Below are positions 43,118-52,128 of a DNA stretch of 64,000 nt, one piece after another. The notes below the pieces were generated by a model. It did not search any database. It saw only the letters and a list, made by a program, of their open reading frames with translations, and was not told where the DNA came from. The stretch covers positions 2,170,001-2,234,000 of the forward strand of contig NZ_AZUN01000001.1 in assembly GCF_000527095.1 (NCBI RefSeq), written 5' to 3'. The stretch comes from Methylomicrobium lacus LW14 (GTDB lineage Bacteria > Pseudomonadota > Gammaproteobacteria > Methylococcales > Methylomonadaceae). A program made the translations under genes and the position numbers. The stretch's first letter is position 1, and each line of letters starts with the position of its first letter.

Positions 43118-45202
43118 TTAATCTTCTTCTTTCTCGGCTTCCTTCATGCTGAGCCGGACGCGGCCTTGGCGGTCGATCTCCAGCACTTTCACTCTGACCA
43201 CATCGCCTTCCGCCAGTTTGTCGCTGACCTTGTCGACATGCTCGTTCGAGATTTGCGAGATATGCACCAAGCCGTCTTTGCCGGGCAGGATCGTTACGAA
43301 CGCGCCGAAGTCCATCAGACGGACGACCTTGCCTTCGTAAATCTTGCCGACTTCGACTTCGGCGGTGATCTCTTCGATCAGACGGCGCGCTTCTTCGCCG
43401 GCCGCCTTGTCGACCGAGGCGATCTTGACGACGCCGTCATCGGTCAGATCGACGCTCGCGCCGGTGATTTCGGTGATGCCGCGGATCGTCGCACCGCCTT
43501 TGCCGATCACTTCGCGAATCTTGCTCGGATCGATCTTGAAGGTGATGATGCGCGGCGCATAGTCGGACATGTGTTCGCGCGCGGTCGACAACACCTTGTT
43601 CATTTCGCCGAGGATGTGGATACGGCCGGTCTTGGCTTGCGCCAGCGCGGCCTTCATGATCTCGGCGGTGATGCCGTCGATCTTGATGTCCATTTGCAGC
43701 GCGGTGATGCCGTCAGAAGTCCCCGCGACCTTGAAATCCATGTCGCCGAGGTGATCTTCATCGCCCATGATGTCCGACAGGACCGCGAAATCGTCGCCTT
43801 CCTTGATCAGACCCATCGCGATACCCGCAACCGGAGCCTTGATCGGCACGCCGGCGTCCATCAGCGCCAAACTGCTGCCGCACACCGAGGCCATCGAGCT
43901 GGAGCCGTTCGATTCGGTGATTTCGGAGACGACGCGAATCACATACGGAAATTCTTCCATGACCGGCAATACCGCCAACACACCGCGCTTCGCCAGACGG
44001 CCGTGGCCGATCTCGCGACGCTTCGGAGAACCGACGAAGCCGGTTTCGCCGACGCTGAACGGCGGGAAGTTGTAGTGCAGCATGAACAGGTCTTTGTATT
44101 CGCCGGCCAGCGCATCGATGATTTGCGCATCGCGCTGGGTGCCCAGCGTCGCGACGACCAGAGCTTGCGTTTCGCCGCGGGTGAACAAGGCCGAGCCGTG
44201 TGTTCTCGGCAGCACGCCGGTGCGGATCGTGATCGGGCGAACCGTAGCGAGTTCGCGGCCGTCGATCCGGCGCTTTTCGCTCAGGATCGCGTGACGGACG
44301 ATGTTGTATTCGAGATCTTCGATAATGTGGCGGATCGCTTTTTCGGCATATTCGCCGGTCGCGGTCAGTTTTTCGACCGCCGCATTGCGAATCACTTTCA
44401 GCCTATCCTGTCTGACCAGTTTTTCAGCGATGCGATAGGCGTCCTTGATGTCTTCCTCGACTTCGGCGGTCACCAGGCGCACCAGTTCGACATCGGCATC
44501 GGGAGCGGTCCAGGTAACCACGCCGGCGCCGGCCGCCGCGGCAAATTCATTGATCGCATTGATCGCGGTCTGCATGTGCTCATGGCCGAACAGCACGGCG
44601 CCGAGCATTTCTTCTTCGGTCAGGCAGTCGGCTTCGGATTCGACCATCAACACCGCATTGGCGGTGCCGGCAACGACCAGTTGCAGGCGCGATTCCTTCA
44701 ATTCGGCCGGTGACGGATTCAACAGATACTGACCATCCTTGAAGCCGACTCTTGCCGCGCCGACCGGGCCGTTGAACGGCAAGCCCGAAACGGCCAAGGC
44801 CGCGGAAGCGCCGAGCAGGGCCGGAATTTCGGTATCGACTTCCGGATTCAGCGAGATCACGGTCGCGATGATCTGGACCTCATCCCTGTAGCCTTCCGGG
44901 AACATCGGACGCATCGGACGGTCGATCAGACGCGAAATCAGCGTTTCCTGTTCGGACGGACGTCCTTCACGCTTGAAAAAACCGCCGGGGATCTTGCCGG
45001 CTGCATAGGCTTTTTCCTGATAATTCACCGTCAACGGAAAAAAGTCGTTGCCGCCTGTATCTTTTTTGCTAACGACGGTCACCAATAACGAGGTGCCCTC
45101 GACATCGATGATCACGGCGCCATGGGCTTGGCGTGCGATCTCACCGGTTTCCAACGTGACAGTGCGATCACCGTACTGAAATTCTTTCCTGATAGGATTC
45201 AC
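43118..45202 (-). CDS. pnp: polynucleotide phosphorylase
   Basis: 694 residues, the usual length. Two RNase PH domains, a helical linker, a KH domain (KIREVIGKGGATIRGITEITGAS) and a C-terminal S1 domain (GKIYEGKVVRLMDFGAFVTI). Phosphate-dependent 3'-5' RNA degradation; part of the RNA degradosome. Last gene of the rimP-nusA-infB-rbfA-truB-rpsO-pnp cluster, separated from rpsO by a terminator hairpin as in other gammaproteobacteria. High GC, unlike the exopolysaccharide locus. Confidence 0.98.
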   Translation of the reverse strand: MNPIRKEFQYGDRTVTLETGEIARQAHGAVIIDVEGTSLLVTVVSKKDTGGNDFFPLTVNYQEKAYAAGKIPGGFFKREGRPSEQETLISRLIDRPMRPMFPEGYRDEVQIIATVISLNPEVDTEIPALLGASAALAVSGLPFNGPVGAARVGFKDGQYLLNPSPAELKESRLQLVVAGTANAVLMVESEADCLTEEEMLGAVLFGHEHMQTAINAINEFAAAAGAGVVTWTAPDADVELVRLVTAEVEEDIKDAYRIAEKLVRQDRLKVIRNAAVEKLTATGEYAEKAIRHIIEDLEYNIVRHAILSEKRRIDGRELATVRPITIRTGVLPRTHGSALFTRGETQALVVATLGTQRDAQIIDALAGEYKDLFMLHYNFPPFSVGETGFVGSPKRREIGHGRLAKRGVLAVLPVMEEFPYVIRVVSEITESNGSSSMASVCGSSLALMDAGVPIKAPVAGIAMGLIKEGDDFAVLSDIMGDEDHLGDMDFKVAGTSDGITALQMDIKIDGITAEIMKAALAQAKTGRIHILGEMNKVLSTAREHMSDYAPRIITFKIDPSKIREVIGKGGATIRGITEITGASVDLTDDGVVKIASVDKAAGEEARRLIEEITAEVEVGKIYEGKVVRLMDFGAFVTILPGKDGLVHISQISNEHVDKVSDKLAEGDVVRVKVLEIDRQGRVRLSMKEAEKEED

Positions 45203-45260
45203 TATTAGGTTCCTTTGCGTAGAAATTGTTTAGGATAAAACGGGGGTAACGCTGAAATGC

Positions 45261-45285
45261 AAACGGCGCCGAACCGGCGCCGTTT
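45261..45285 (-). terminator. rpsO-pnp intergenic terminator hairpin
   Basis: Perfect 10-bp stem AAACGGCGCC / GGCGCCGTTT with a 5-base loop just after the rpsO stop. The T tract is short, so partial read-through into pnp is expected. Confidence 0.8.
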
Positions 45286-45296
45286 TCAGTCTGGTC

Positions 45297-45566
45297 TTAT
45301 TTGCGCAAACCGAGACGTTCGATCAGCGTGCGGTAGCGGTCACCGTCTTTGCTTTTCAGATAATCGAGCAGTTTGCGGCGTTGATTGACCATCCGTAACA
45401 AACCACGACGTGAGTGGTTGTCTTTCTTGTGCGCGGCGAAGTGCGGCGTCAGGTGTTGGATGTGCGCGGTCAACAGAGCGACCTGCACTTCCGGGGAACC
45501 GGTATCGGTTTCGGACAGACGGTATTCTTCAACGATTTTTTTCTTTTGTTCCGCAGTAAATGGCAT
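45297..45566 (-). CDS. rpsO: 30S ribosomal protein S15
   Basis: 89 residues, exactly the family length. It starts MPFTAEQKKKIVEEYRLSET, with the RNA-binding DTGSPEVQVALLT and HSRRGLLRMVNQRRKLLDYL segments intact. An in-frame frame extends 22 codons upstream but has no family similarity, so the ATG at 45566 is used. Binds 16S rRNA in the platform. Confidence 0.98.
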   Translation of the reverse strand: MPFTAEQKKKIVEEYRLSETDTGSPEVQVALLTAHIQHLTPHFAAHKKDNHSRRGLLRMVNQRRKLLDYLKSKDGDRYRTLIERLGLRK

Positions 45567-45598
45567 TTTATTAAACCCTATGGATATAGTTAGATAAT

Positions 45599-45620
45599 TA
45601 AAAAAAGCCCTGATGAGGGC
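45599..45620 (-). terminator. terminator-like hairpin upstream of rpsO
   Basis: Minus strand GCCCT, CATC loop, AGGGC followed by seven T residues, 33 nt before the rpsO start. It could end the truB transcript or attenuate read-through into rpsO. Confidence 0.65.
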
Positions 45621-45699
45621 GGGGTCACACACCCATTTCCACGATAGGGGGTAGAGAATGGGTCAAACTTAGGCTCCCGCGCAGGTGCGGGGAAACATT

Positions 45700-45830
45700 G
45701 CTTATGGTTCCACGCTCTGCGTGGGAACGATCAGCGGAAGCTGTTTTCAGCCGTAGGGCGGATAAGCATCGCGCATCCGCCGGGCGCCGAGGTGGATGCG
45801 CTGCGCTTATCCACCCTACGTATTGCTTTT
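45700..45830. repeat. palindromic repeats between truB and rpsO
   Basis: CCACGCTCTGCGTGG hairpin (about 45710-45726), then GTAGGGCGGATAAGCATCGC with its partner TGCGCTTATCCACCCTACG (45753-45826). Same families as at 3589 and 10768. They interrupt an otherwise compact housekeeping operon. Confidence 0.7.
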
Positions 45831-45863
45831 TAGAGCCTGCCAGCATATGCCGACAGAAACGGC

Positions 45864-46766
45864 TTATTCGGCCAAATTGAACACTCTGCAAGGCGCTAGT
45901 TTACCATCCATTCGCATTTCGCCCAAGCCTAAAAACGCGCCGGCGTGGTACAGACGCACCTGCCCCGGCGGGGACAATTCGGCATTGACCGCTTGTCCGT
46001 TTCTGATCTTGCCGGCATCGACATCCTGCAGTTCGACGGCCGGCAGCGCGTGCAACGGCACATCGACAGCGAGCAAACAGGCATCGAGCTGATGCGCGTC
46101 CAGCGCGCGTAATTGCTCTATCGTAAACGCCTGGTCGAGATCAAACATGCCCGCCTGCAGGCGGCGCAGTTCCGCGACCGTCCCGCCGCAGCCGAAATGC
46201 GCGCCGATGTCTTCCGCGAGCGAGCGGATGTAGGTGCCTTTCGAACAGAACACTTCCAGCGTCAGCCGGTCGCGCTCGAAATCGAGCAGTTTCAGTGCGT
46301 AGATCGTGATCCGCCGCGCCTTGCGCTCGACCGTCTTGCCTTCGCGCGCCAGTTCGTACAGCTTCTTGCCGTTCAGCTTCAGCGCCGAGTACATCGGCGG
46401 CACCTGATCGAGCTCGCCGGTGAAGCGTTGCAGACAGGCATCGAGCATCGCCTGCGTGATCTCCGGCACCGGCTGGGTTTCCAGCACCGCGCCTTCGGCA
46501 TCGCCGGTATCGGTCAACACGCCAAGCCGGATCACGACCCGGTAGCGCTTGTCGTCATCGAGCATCATGCCGGATACCTTGGTCGCTTCGCCGAAACACA
46601 ACGGCAGAAGCCCTGTCGCCAACGGATCGAGGCTGCCGGTATGGCCGGCTTTCGCGGCATTCAGCAAGCGTTTGACTTCCTGCAGCGCCTGATTCGAAGA
46701 CACGCCGAGGCGTTTATCCAGCAGCAATATGCCGTGCACATTGCGCCGGTTAGCGCGTTTGCTCAT
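45864..46766 (-). CDS. truB: tRNA pseudouridine-55 synthase
   Basis: 300 residues. Catalytic motif GHTGSLDPLATGLLPLC with the active-site Asp near residue 42; GTYIRSLAEDIG and the C-terminal PUA-like region are present. Makes pseudouridine at tRNA position 55. Its start overlaps the rbfA stop (46763-46766, ATGA). Confidence 0.97.
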   Translation of the reverse strand: MSKRANRRNVHGILLLDKRLGVSSNQALQEVKRLLNAAKAGHTGSLDPLATGLLPLCFGEATKVSGMMLDDDKRYRVVIRLGVLTDTGDAEGAVLETQPVPEITQAMLDACLQRFTGELDQVPPMYSALKLNGKKLYELAREGKTVERKARRITIYALKLLDFERDRLTLEVFCSKGTYIRSLAEDIGAHFGCGGTVAELRRLQAGMFDLDQAFTIEQLRALDAHQLDACLLAVDVPLHALPAVELQDVDAGKIRNGQAVNAELSPPGQVRLYHAGAFLGLGEMRMDGKLAPCRVFNLAE

Positions 46767-47137
46767 TCCTGCTCGGGGTCTTTGTCGGTCTTGTCGATGT
46801 CGCTGAGCAGTTCCGCGACGCGCATGCCGGTATCGAACGAATCGTCATAAAGAAAGCGCAGTTCCGAAATGTGCCGCAGCATCATCCGCTGCGCGAGCTC
46901 GTGCCGAATCACCGGCGCCAGCTGATTCAGCTTTTTAACATGACTCTTCTTGCCGTCGGCGTCCGCATTCAGCACCGTGAAATAGATTTTCGCGACCGCC
47001 AAATCCTTGGTCAGAACGACTTCATTGATCGTCACGAAGCCGAGCCGGTAGTCCTTCACAATCCGCTGCAGAATGAACGACAGTTCCTTCTGCATTTCGG
47101 ATGACACGCGGGCGCTGCGCCCAAATTCTTTTGCCAT
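46763..47137 (-). CDS. rbfA: 30S ribosome-binding factor A
   Basis: 124 residues, single KH-like domain with the family hallmarks RVSSEMQKELSFILQR, ITINEV-like FVTINEVVLTKDLAVAKIYF and ELRFLYDDSFDTGMRV. 16S rRNA 5'-end maturation factor. Located 6 nt after infB in the conserved operon. Confidence 0.97.
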   Translation of the reverse strand: MAKEFGRSARVSSEMQKELSFILQRIVKDYRLGFVTINEVVLTKDLAVAKIYFTVLNADADGKKSHVKKLNQLAPVIRHELAQRMMLRHISELRFLYDDSFDTGMRVAELLSDIDKTDKDPEQE

Positions 47138-47143
47138 GGTTAT

Positions 47144-49825
47144 TTACAATACGCGTTTAACTTCGGTCCGCTCAAAGACTTCGATCTGGTCGCCGGCTTT
47201 GACGTCGTTATAGTTTTTGACGCCGATGCCGCACTCCATGCCCATCTTGACTTCGGCCACGTCATCCTTGAAGCGGCGCAGCGATTCGAGCTGACCTTCA
47301 TAGATCACCACGTTTTCGCGCAGTACGCGAATCGGCAGGTTGCGTTTGACGAAACCTTCGATAACCATACAGCCGGCGACCGCGCCGAATTTCGGCGAAC
47401 GGAAGACATCGCGGACCTCGGCCAAACCGACGATCTGCTCCTTGATTTCCGGCGCCAACATGCCGCTGATCGAGTTTTTGACTTCGTCGATCGCTTCGTA
47501 GATGACGCTGTAATAATGCAGGTCGATCCCCTTCTCTTCGATCAGCTTGCGCGCAGTCGCATCGGCACGGACATTGAAGCCCATCAGGATAGCGCCGGAC
47601 GCCAACGCCAGGTTCGCATCGCCTTCGTTGATGCCGCCGACGCCGCCAAAGACCACCTTGACCTCGACTTCCGGGTTCGACAGATCGACCAAGGCGCTGC
47701 GCAGCGCTTCGAGACTGCCCTGCACGTCGGTCTTGATCACCAGATTCAGGCTCGCGACCTCGCCGGCGGTCATTCTGGAGAACACTTCATCCAGCTTGGA
47801 AGCCTGTTGCGCCGCATGGCGGGTGGTCCGCTTGCGTTCTTCACGGTGTTTAGCCAAGTCTTTGGCAATCCGTTCGTTTTGCACGACCAGGAACTCGTCG
47901 CCCGCATTCGGCGTACCCGACAAGCCGAGGATTTCGACCGGAACCGAGGGACCCGCATCCTTGATCGCTTTGCCGTTTTCGTTGAACATCGCCCGCACCC
48001 GGCCGAATTCTTGCCCGCAAAGCACCATCTGGCCACTCTCGAGCGTGCCTCTTTGCACCAGGATGGTCGCGACCGCGCCGCGGCCTTTGTCCAGACGGGA
48101 TTCGATCACGATACCGGAGGCCGGGCCTTCGATCGGCGCTTTCAATTCGAGAATTTCGGTTTGTACGACCAAGGCTTCGATCAGATCGTCGATGCCCTCG
48201 CCGGTCTTCGCCGAGATTTTCAGGAACTGCACATCGCCGCCCCATTCTTCGGCCAGGACGTTGATCACCGACAATTCCTGCATCACCTTGTCGGGGTTCG
48301 CGTCCGGCTTGTCCATCTTGTTCATCGCGACGATGATCGGCACATTCGCGGCGCGGGCATGTTCGACCGCTTCCTTCGTTTGCGGCATCACGCCGTCGTC
48401 GGCCGCGACCACCACGATGACCACGTCGGTCAGATCGGCGCCGCGTGCCCGCATCGCGGTAAACGCGGCATGGCCCGGCGTATCGAGGAAGGTAACCGAA
48501 CCGTGGTCGGTTTTGACCTGATAGGCGCCGATGTGCTGGGTAATGCCGCCCGCTTCGCCGGCGGCAACCCGGGTTTTACGAATATAGTCGAGCAAGGAGG
48601 TCTTGCCGTGGTCGACATGGCCCATGATCGTGACGATCGGCGCGCGCGGCAGTTCGGGGAAGGTTTCTTCCACTTGTGCCTCGGCGAGCATTTCTTTTTC
48701 AAGATCGTCGTCGCTCTGCATGACCGCCTTATGGCCCATTTCCTCGACCAAAATCACCGCGGTTTCCTGGTCGATGCTTTGATTGATGGTCGCCATGATG
48801 CCGAGCTTCATCAATTGCTTGATCACCAGCGCCACCTTCACGCTCATCTTGTTCGCGAGATCGGAAACCAGAATCGTTTCGGGGATCGTGACGTCCTTCA
48901 CGATCGGCGCGGACGGCATCTCGAATTGGTGCTTGCCTTCATGCGGCGCACTGGAACGCTGCTGCTGCGGCGCCTTGCTGCCTTTTTTCTTCGGCCGGCG
49001 CGGAGCATCACGGCCTTCGGTCAACACACCGACGTCGCGCTGTTTTTTACGATGCAGCGTTTCCTGCTTCTGCTGGGCCTGTTGCCGGACTTTTTCGGCG
49101 GTCCGCTTGATCGATTCTTCGACCCGGATCTCCTTTTCGGTCATCTTCTTTTTGACCTCTTCGGCTTCCTTCGGCTTGCCGGCTTTTTCGGTTTTGATTT
49201 TTTTAGCTTCCTTGGCTTTGGCCGCTTCCGCCGGGGTTACCGGTTCCGCCGCTTTCGGCTCAACTTTAACTTCAACGACCTCTTCCTCATATTCTTCCTG
49301 CGGCTCAACGATAGGTTCCGCCGCCGGCGCCTTTTTGGCCTCCACCGGCTGTACCGCTGCCGCCACCGGCTCAGTCACCTTGACCGCTTCGACCGGGAGG
49401 GCTGCTTGCTCAAGCACAATCGCAGGTTCGGCCGCGGTTACGACCGGCGGCTCTGCGTGTACCGGCTGCGGCGGCACCGCCACTTTCGTTTCAGGGGCTT
49501 CAGAAAGCTCGCGCTTGTTGATATAGGTTTTCTTTTTGCGAACTTCGACGCTGATCGTCTTGGTCGCCGTGCCCGGCACGCTCGCCTGCTTCATTTCGAT
49601 TACCTTGCGCCGTTCCAGCGTCACGCGACTAGGCGCGGTTTTAGACCCGCTTTCATCCTTGCCGTGGCGTTTGCGCAAATGCGTCAGGAGCCGCAATTTT
49701 TCCTCTTCGCTGATCACGTCGTCCGGCGTAGTGGCCGATAAACCCGCTTCCTTCAACTGCTCCAATAATTTTTCCAGAGGTATTCTGACTACCTCGGCCA
49801 ATTGCCGTACTGTTTGATCGCTCAT
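47144..49825 (-). CDS. infB: translation initiation factor IF-2
   Basis: 893 residues. N-terminal IF2N domain (SDQTVRQLAEVVRIPLEKLL), a long Glu/Lys/Ala/Pro-rich linker (about 100-300), a second IF2N, then the GTPase domain with GHVDHGKTS, DTPGH and NKMD, followed by beta-barrel and C-terminal fMet-tRNA-binding domains. The G domain is fully conserved. A large open frame on the opposite strand is a GC-bias shadow. Confidence 0.98.
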   Translation of the reverse strand: MSDQTVRQLAEVVRIPLEKLLEQLKEAGLSATTPDDVISEEEKLRLLTHLRKRHGKDESGSKTAPSRVTLERRKVIEMKQASVPGTATKTISVEVRKKKTYINKRELSEAPETKVAVPPQPVHAEPPVVTAAEPAIVLEQAALPVEAVKVTEPVAAAVQPVEAKKAPAAEPIVEPQEEYEEEVVEVKVEPKAAEPVTPAEAAKAKEAKKIKTEKAGKPKEAEEVKKKMTEKEIRVEESIKRTAEKVRQQAQQKQETLHRKKQRDVGVLTEGRDAPRRPKKKGSKAPQQQRSSAPHEGKHQFEMPSAPIVKDVTIPETILVSDLANKMSVKVALVIKQLMKLGIMATINQSIDQETAVILVEEMGHKAVMQSDDDLEKEMLAEAQVEETFPELPRAPIVTIMGHVDHGKTSLLDYIRKTRVAAGEAGGITQHIGAYQVKTDHGSVTFLDTPGHAAFTAMRARGADLTDVVIVVVAADDGVMPQTKEAVEHARAANVPIIVAMNKMDKPDANPDKVMQELSVINVLAEEWGGDVQFLKISAKTGEGIDDLIEALVVQTEILELKAPIEGPASGIVIESRLDKGRGAVATILVQRGTLESGQMVLCGQEFGRVRAMFNENGKAIKDAGPSVPVEILGLSGTPNAGDEFLVVQNERIAKDLAKHREERKRTTRHAAQQASKLDEVFSRMTAGEVASLNLVIKTDVQGSLEALRSALVDLSNPEVEVKVVFGGVGGINEGDANLALASGAILMGFNVRADATARKLIEEKGIDLHYYSVIYEAIDEVKNSISGMLAPEIKEQIVGLAEVRDVFRSPKFGAVAGCMVIEGFVKRNLPIRVLRENVVIYEGQLESLRRFKDDVAEVKMGMECGIGVKNYNDVKAGDQIEVFERTEVKRVL

Positions 49826-49839
49826 CGCCTACTCCTGCC

Positions 49840-51354
49840 TTACTCGCCTTTCTCTTCTGAAAACCAGGGCTCTCGCGCCTTCATAATCAACTTTGCCGCG
49901 CGATCCTCATTCATTTCAGGTACGCTCAGCAAATCGTCAATCGACTGCTCCGCCAGATCGTCCATCGTGATTATACCGCGGCTGGCCAATTCATAAGCCA
50001 GATCCTCGTCCATACCCTCCATCTCCAAAAGATCCTGGGCTGGCTCGTTGGTTTCAATTTTTTCCTCGGCCGCGATTGCGCTGATCAACAACACATCTTT
50101 CGCGCGGCTACGTAACTCGTTCACCAATTCTTCATCGAAGCCTTCGATTTCGAGCATTTCGCTGACCGGTACATAGGCGATCTCTTCGATCGTATTGAAA
50201 CCGACCTCGACCAGGGTCATCGCAATGTCGTCATCGACATCGAGTTCCTGGACGAACATATCTTTGATCTTCATCGCTTCCGCTTCGCTATTCGCTTCGG
50301 CTTTCGACGCATCGATCACGTTCAGTTCCCAACCGGTCAATAGCGTCGCCAGACGCACGTTCTGGCCGCCGCGGCCGATGGCCTGCGACAGGTTGTCGGT
50401 GCTGACCGCCAAGTCCATCGAATGCCGGTCTTCATCGACCACGATCGACTGAATTTCGGCCGGCGACATCGCATTGATCACATATTGCGCTTCGTTCGGA
50501 TTCCAAAGAATGATGTCGACACGCTCGCCGGCCAGTTCGTTCGACACCGACTGCACGCGCGATCCGCGCATGCCGACGCAGGCGCCGACCGGGTCGAGAC
50601 GCGGATCGTTGCTCTTGACCGCGATTTTCGCGCGCGAACCCGGATCGCGGGCCGCGCCCATCAGCGAGATCATGCCTTCGCTGACCTCGGGCACTTCCAG
50701 GCGGAACAACGCAATCAACAATTCCGGCGCGGTCCGGCTGACAAACAATTGCGGGCCGCGCGGCTCGGAACGAACATCTTTCAAATAACCGCGGATACGG
50801 TCGCCGACGCGCACCGCTTCGCGCGGAATCATCTCTTCCTTCGCAATATAAGCCTCGACATGGCCGCCCAGATCCAGATACACGCTGCCCTTTTCGATGC
50901 GCTTGACGACGCCGGTAATCAGTTCGCCGACTCGGCTCTGATAGGCATCGACGATTTTCTTGCGCTCGGCCTCGCGGATCTTGTGAATGATCACCTGCTT
51001 CGCGGTCTGCGCGGCAATACGACCGAAGTCGACCGATTCGATCTCTTCCTCGACCACATCGCCGACCTCGGCATTCGGATTGTCGAACTTCGCGACATCG
51101 ATCAATATCTGCGTGCCCGGAAATTCGACATCGCCGTTGATTTCGCTATTCGGCGCGACCACATCCCACTGCCGATAAGTCTTATAATCGCCGGTTTTTC
51201 TATCGATCTCGACGCGGGCTTTGATTGGATTGGCATAGCGTTTGGTCGTTGCCATTTCCAGTGCCGATTCCATCGCCTGAAAGACAACCTCTTTTTCAAT
51301 CGCTTTCTCGTTGGAAAAGACATCCACGACCAACAAAATCTCTTTATTTGCCAC
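49840..51354 (-). CDS. nusA: transcription termination/antitermination protein NusA
   Basis: 504 residues. N-terminal RNA polymerase-binding domain (MANKEILLVVDVFSNEKAIEK), S1 domain (GVVKRIEKGSVYLDLGGHVE), two KH domains (VGMRGSRVQSVSNELAGERVD, QAIGRGGQNVRLA), and two C-terminal acidic repeats, the arrangement found in gammaproteobacteria. Between rimP (11-nt overlap) and infB. Confidence 0.98.
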   Translation of the reverse strand: MANKEILLVVDVFSNEKAIEKEVVFQAMESALEMATTKRYANPIKARVEIDRKTGDYKTYRQWDVVAPNSEINGDVEFPGTQILIDVAKFDNPNAEVGDVVEEEIESVDFGRIAAQTAKQVIIHKIREAERKKIVDAYQSRVGELITGVVKRIEKGSVYLDLGGHVEAYIAKEEMIPREAVRVGDRIRGYLKDVRSEPRGPQLFVSRTAPELLIALFRLEVPEVSEGMISLMGAARDPGSRAKIAVKSNDPRLDPVGACVGMRGSRVQSVSNELAGERVDIILWNPNEAQYVINAMSPAEIQSIVVDEDRHSMDLAVSTDNLSQAIGRGGQNVRLATLLTGWELNVIDASKAEANSEAEAMKIKDMFVQELDVDDDIAMTLVEVGFNTIEEIAYVPVSEMLEIEGFDEELVNELRSRAKDVLLISAIAAEEKIETNEPAQDLLEMEGMDEDLAYELASRGIITMDDLAEQSIDDLLSVPEMNEDRAAKLIMKAREPWFSEEKGE

Positions 51355-51829
51355 TGCGTACTCCTTTTTCGATTAAATAGTCCGGCACCAGACGCGCCTT
51401 ACTGATCGCCGAAAACGGCACTTCAAAAGTTTGGCCGTTTTCGGTCAGTGTAATGATATCTTCTTCGACCTTTTCGATCAGACCGGTAATCCGCTTGCGT
51501 CCGCCGATCGCCTTGAACAGATTCACCAACACGGTGCTGCCGGTGAAGCGTTCAAACTGACTGAGCTTGAAAAACGGCCGGTCTGCCCCCGGCGAGGACA
51601 CTTCCAATTGATAATTGTCGGGAATCGGATCTTCGACATCGAGCACGCCGCTGACCTGATGACTGACTTTCGAACAGTCCTCGACCAAAATGCCGTTGTC
51701 ACTGTCGATATAGATTCTTAATAAACCATGCCGCGGATGTGGGTGATATTCAATGCCGACACATTCATAACCCAAGCCTTCCACGACCGGCTCGATTAAG
51801 GCAACCAAATGTTCGGGAGCCTGCTTCAT
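51344..51829 (-). CDS. rimP: ribosome maturation factor RimP
   Basis: 161 residues. MKQAPEHLVALIEPVVEGLG start; LRIYIDSDNGILVEDCSKVS, YQLEVSSPGADRPFF and the C-terminal SH3-like domain (GLIEKVEEDIITL). The ATG at 51829 gives the family N-terminus; the frame extends eight codons further. First protein gene of the nusA operon, downstream of two terminator-like hairpins and a tRNA remnant. Confidence 0.95.
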   Translation of the reverse strand: MKQAPEHLVALIEPVVEGLGYECVGIEYHPHPRHGLLRIYIDSDNGILVEDCSKVSHQVSGVLDVEDPIPDNYQLEVSSPGADRPFFKLSQFERFTGSTVLVNLFKAIGGRKRITGLIEKVEEDIITLTENGQTFEVPFSAISKARLVPDYLIEKGVRSGK

Positions 51830-51851
51830 TTTTCCTACCTTTTCACCGCAC

Positions 51852-51880
51852 AAAAAAAAAGAGCCCAGGGCTCTTCACAT
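51852..51880 (-). terminator. terminator hairpin upstream of rimP
   Basis: Minus strand AGAGCCC/GGGCTCT with minimal loop, followed by nine T residues, about 23 nt before the rimP start. It would end transcripts coming from the tRNA-like region or attenuate the nusA operon. Confidence 0.8.
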
Positions 51881-51921
51881 TGACAAGCAAATGCTACAAC
51901 CACAAAACCGGAGCCCAGAAA

Positions 51922-51945
51922 ATAAAAAACCCCATAAAGGGGCTT
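51922..51945 (-). terminator. terminator hairpin downstream of the tRNA remnant
   Basis: Minus strand AGCCCC, TTTAT loop, GGGG followed by six T residues then ATTTT, starting 10 nt past the CCA end of the tRNA-like sequence. Short stem but good T tract. Confidence 0.65.
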
Positions 51946-51954
51946 CCGTGTAAG

Positions 51955-52010
51955 TGGTAGCGGGGGCTGGATCCGAACCAACAACCTTTTACGAGCCCCT
52001 GCTATTAGGA
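51955..52010 (-). pseudogene. decayed initiator tRNA-Met (metY-like) gene
   Basis: On the minus strand the 3' part of a tRNA is readable: a perfect T arm (GTTGG, loop TTCGGAT, CCAGC), then acceptor strand CCCCGCT and ACCA. Upstream, GGGGCTCGTAA corresponds to the anticodon arm GGGCTCATAA of initiator tRNA, but the 3' anticodon stem is deleted and no complementary 5' acceptor (AGCGGGG) exists. In E. coli metY lies exactly here, upstream of rimP-nusA. I conclude it is a degenerate remnant, not a functional tRNA. Confidence 0.7.
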
Positions 52011-52128
52011 TAACTCACTGGAATATCCTAAAGGCATTAATATACCACAGGCTTAATAACTTTCAAAGTGTTTTGCGCCGTTAACCTAAAAATACCGCGG
52101 CAACTTCACCGAAAGATCATTGTTGATT

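Noticed and set aside
43166..44713. 515-codon open frame antisense to pnp
   Set aside because: Codon-bias shadow; repetitive Asp/Arg/His composition, while PNPase on the other strand is complete.
47516..49741. 741-codon open frame antisense to infB
   Set aside because: Low-complexity translation (Arg/Phe/Asp/His-rich) mirrored from the IF-2 linker and G domain; no start signal or family similarity.
51955..52030. Functional tRNA gene
   Set aside because: Only the 3' half pairs correctly; the 5' acceptor strand and the 3' anticodon stem are absent.
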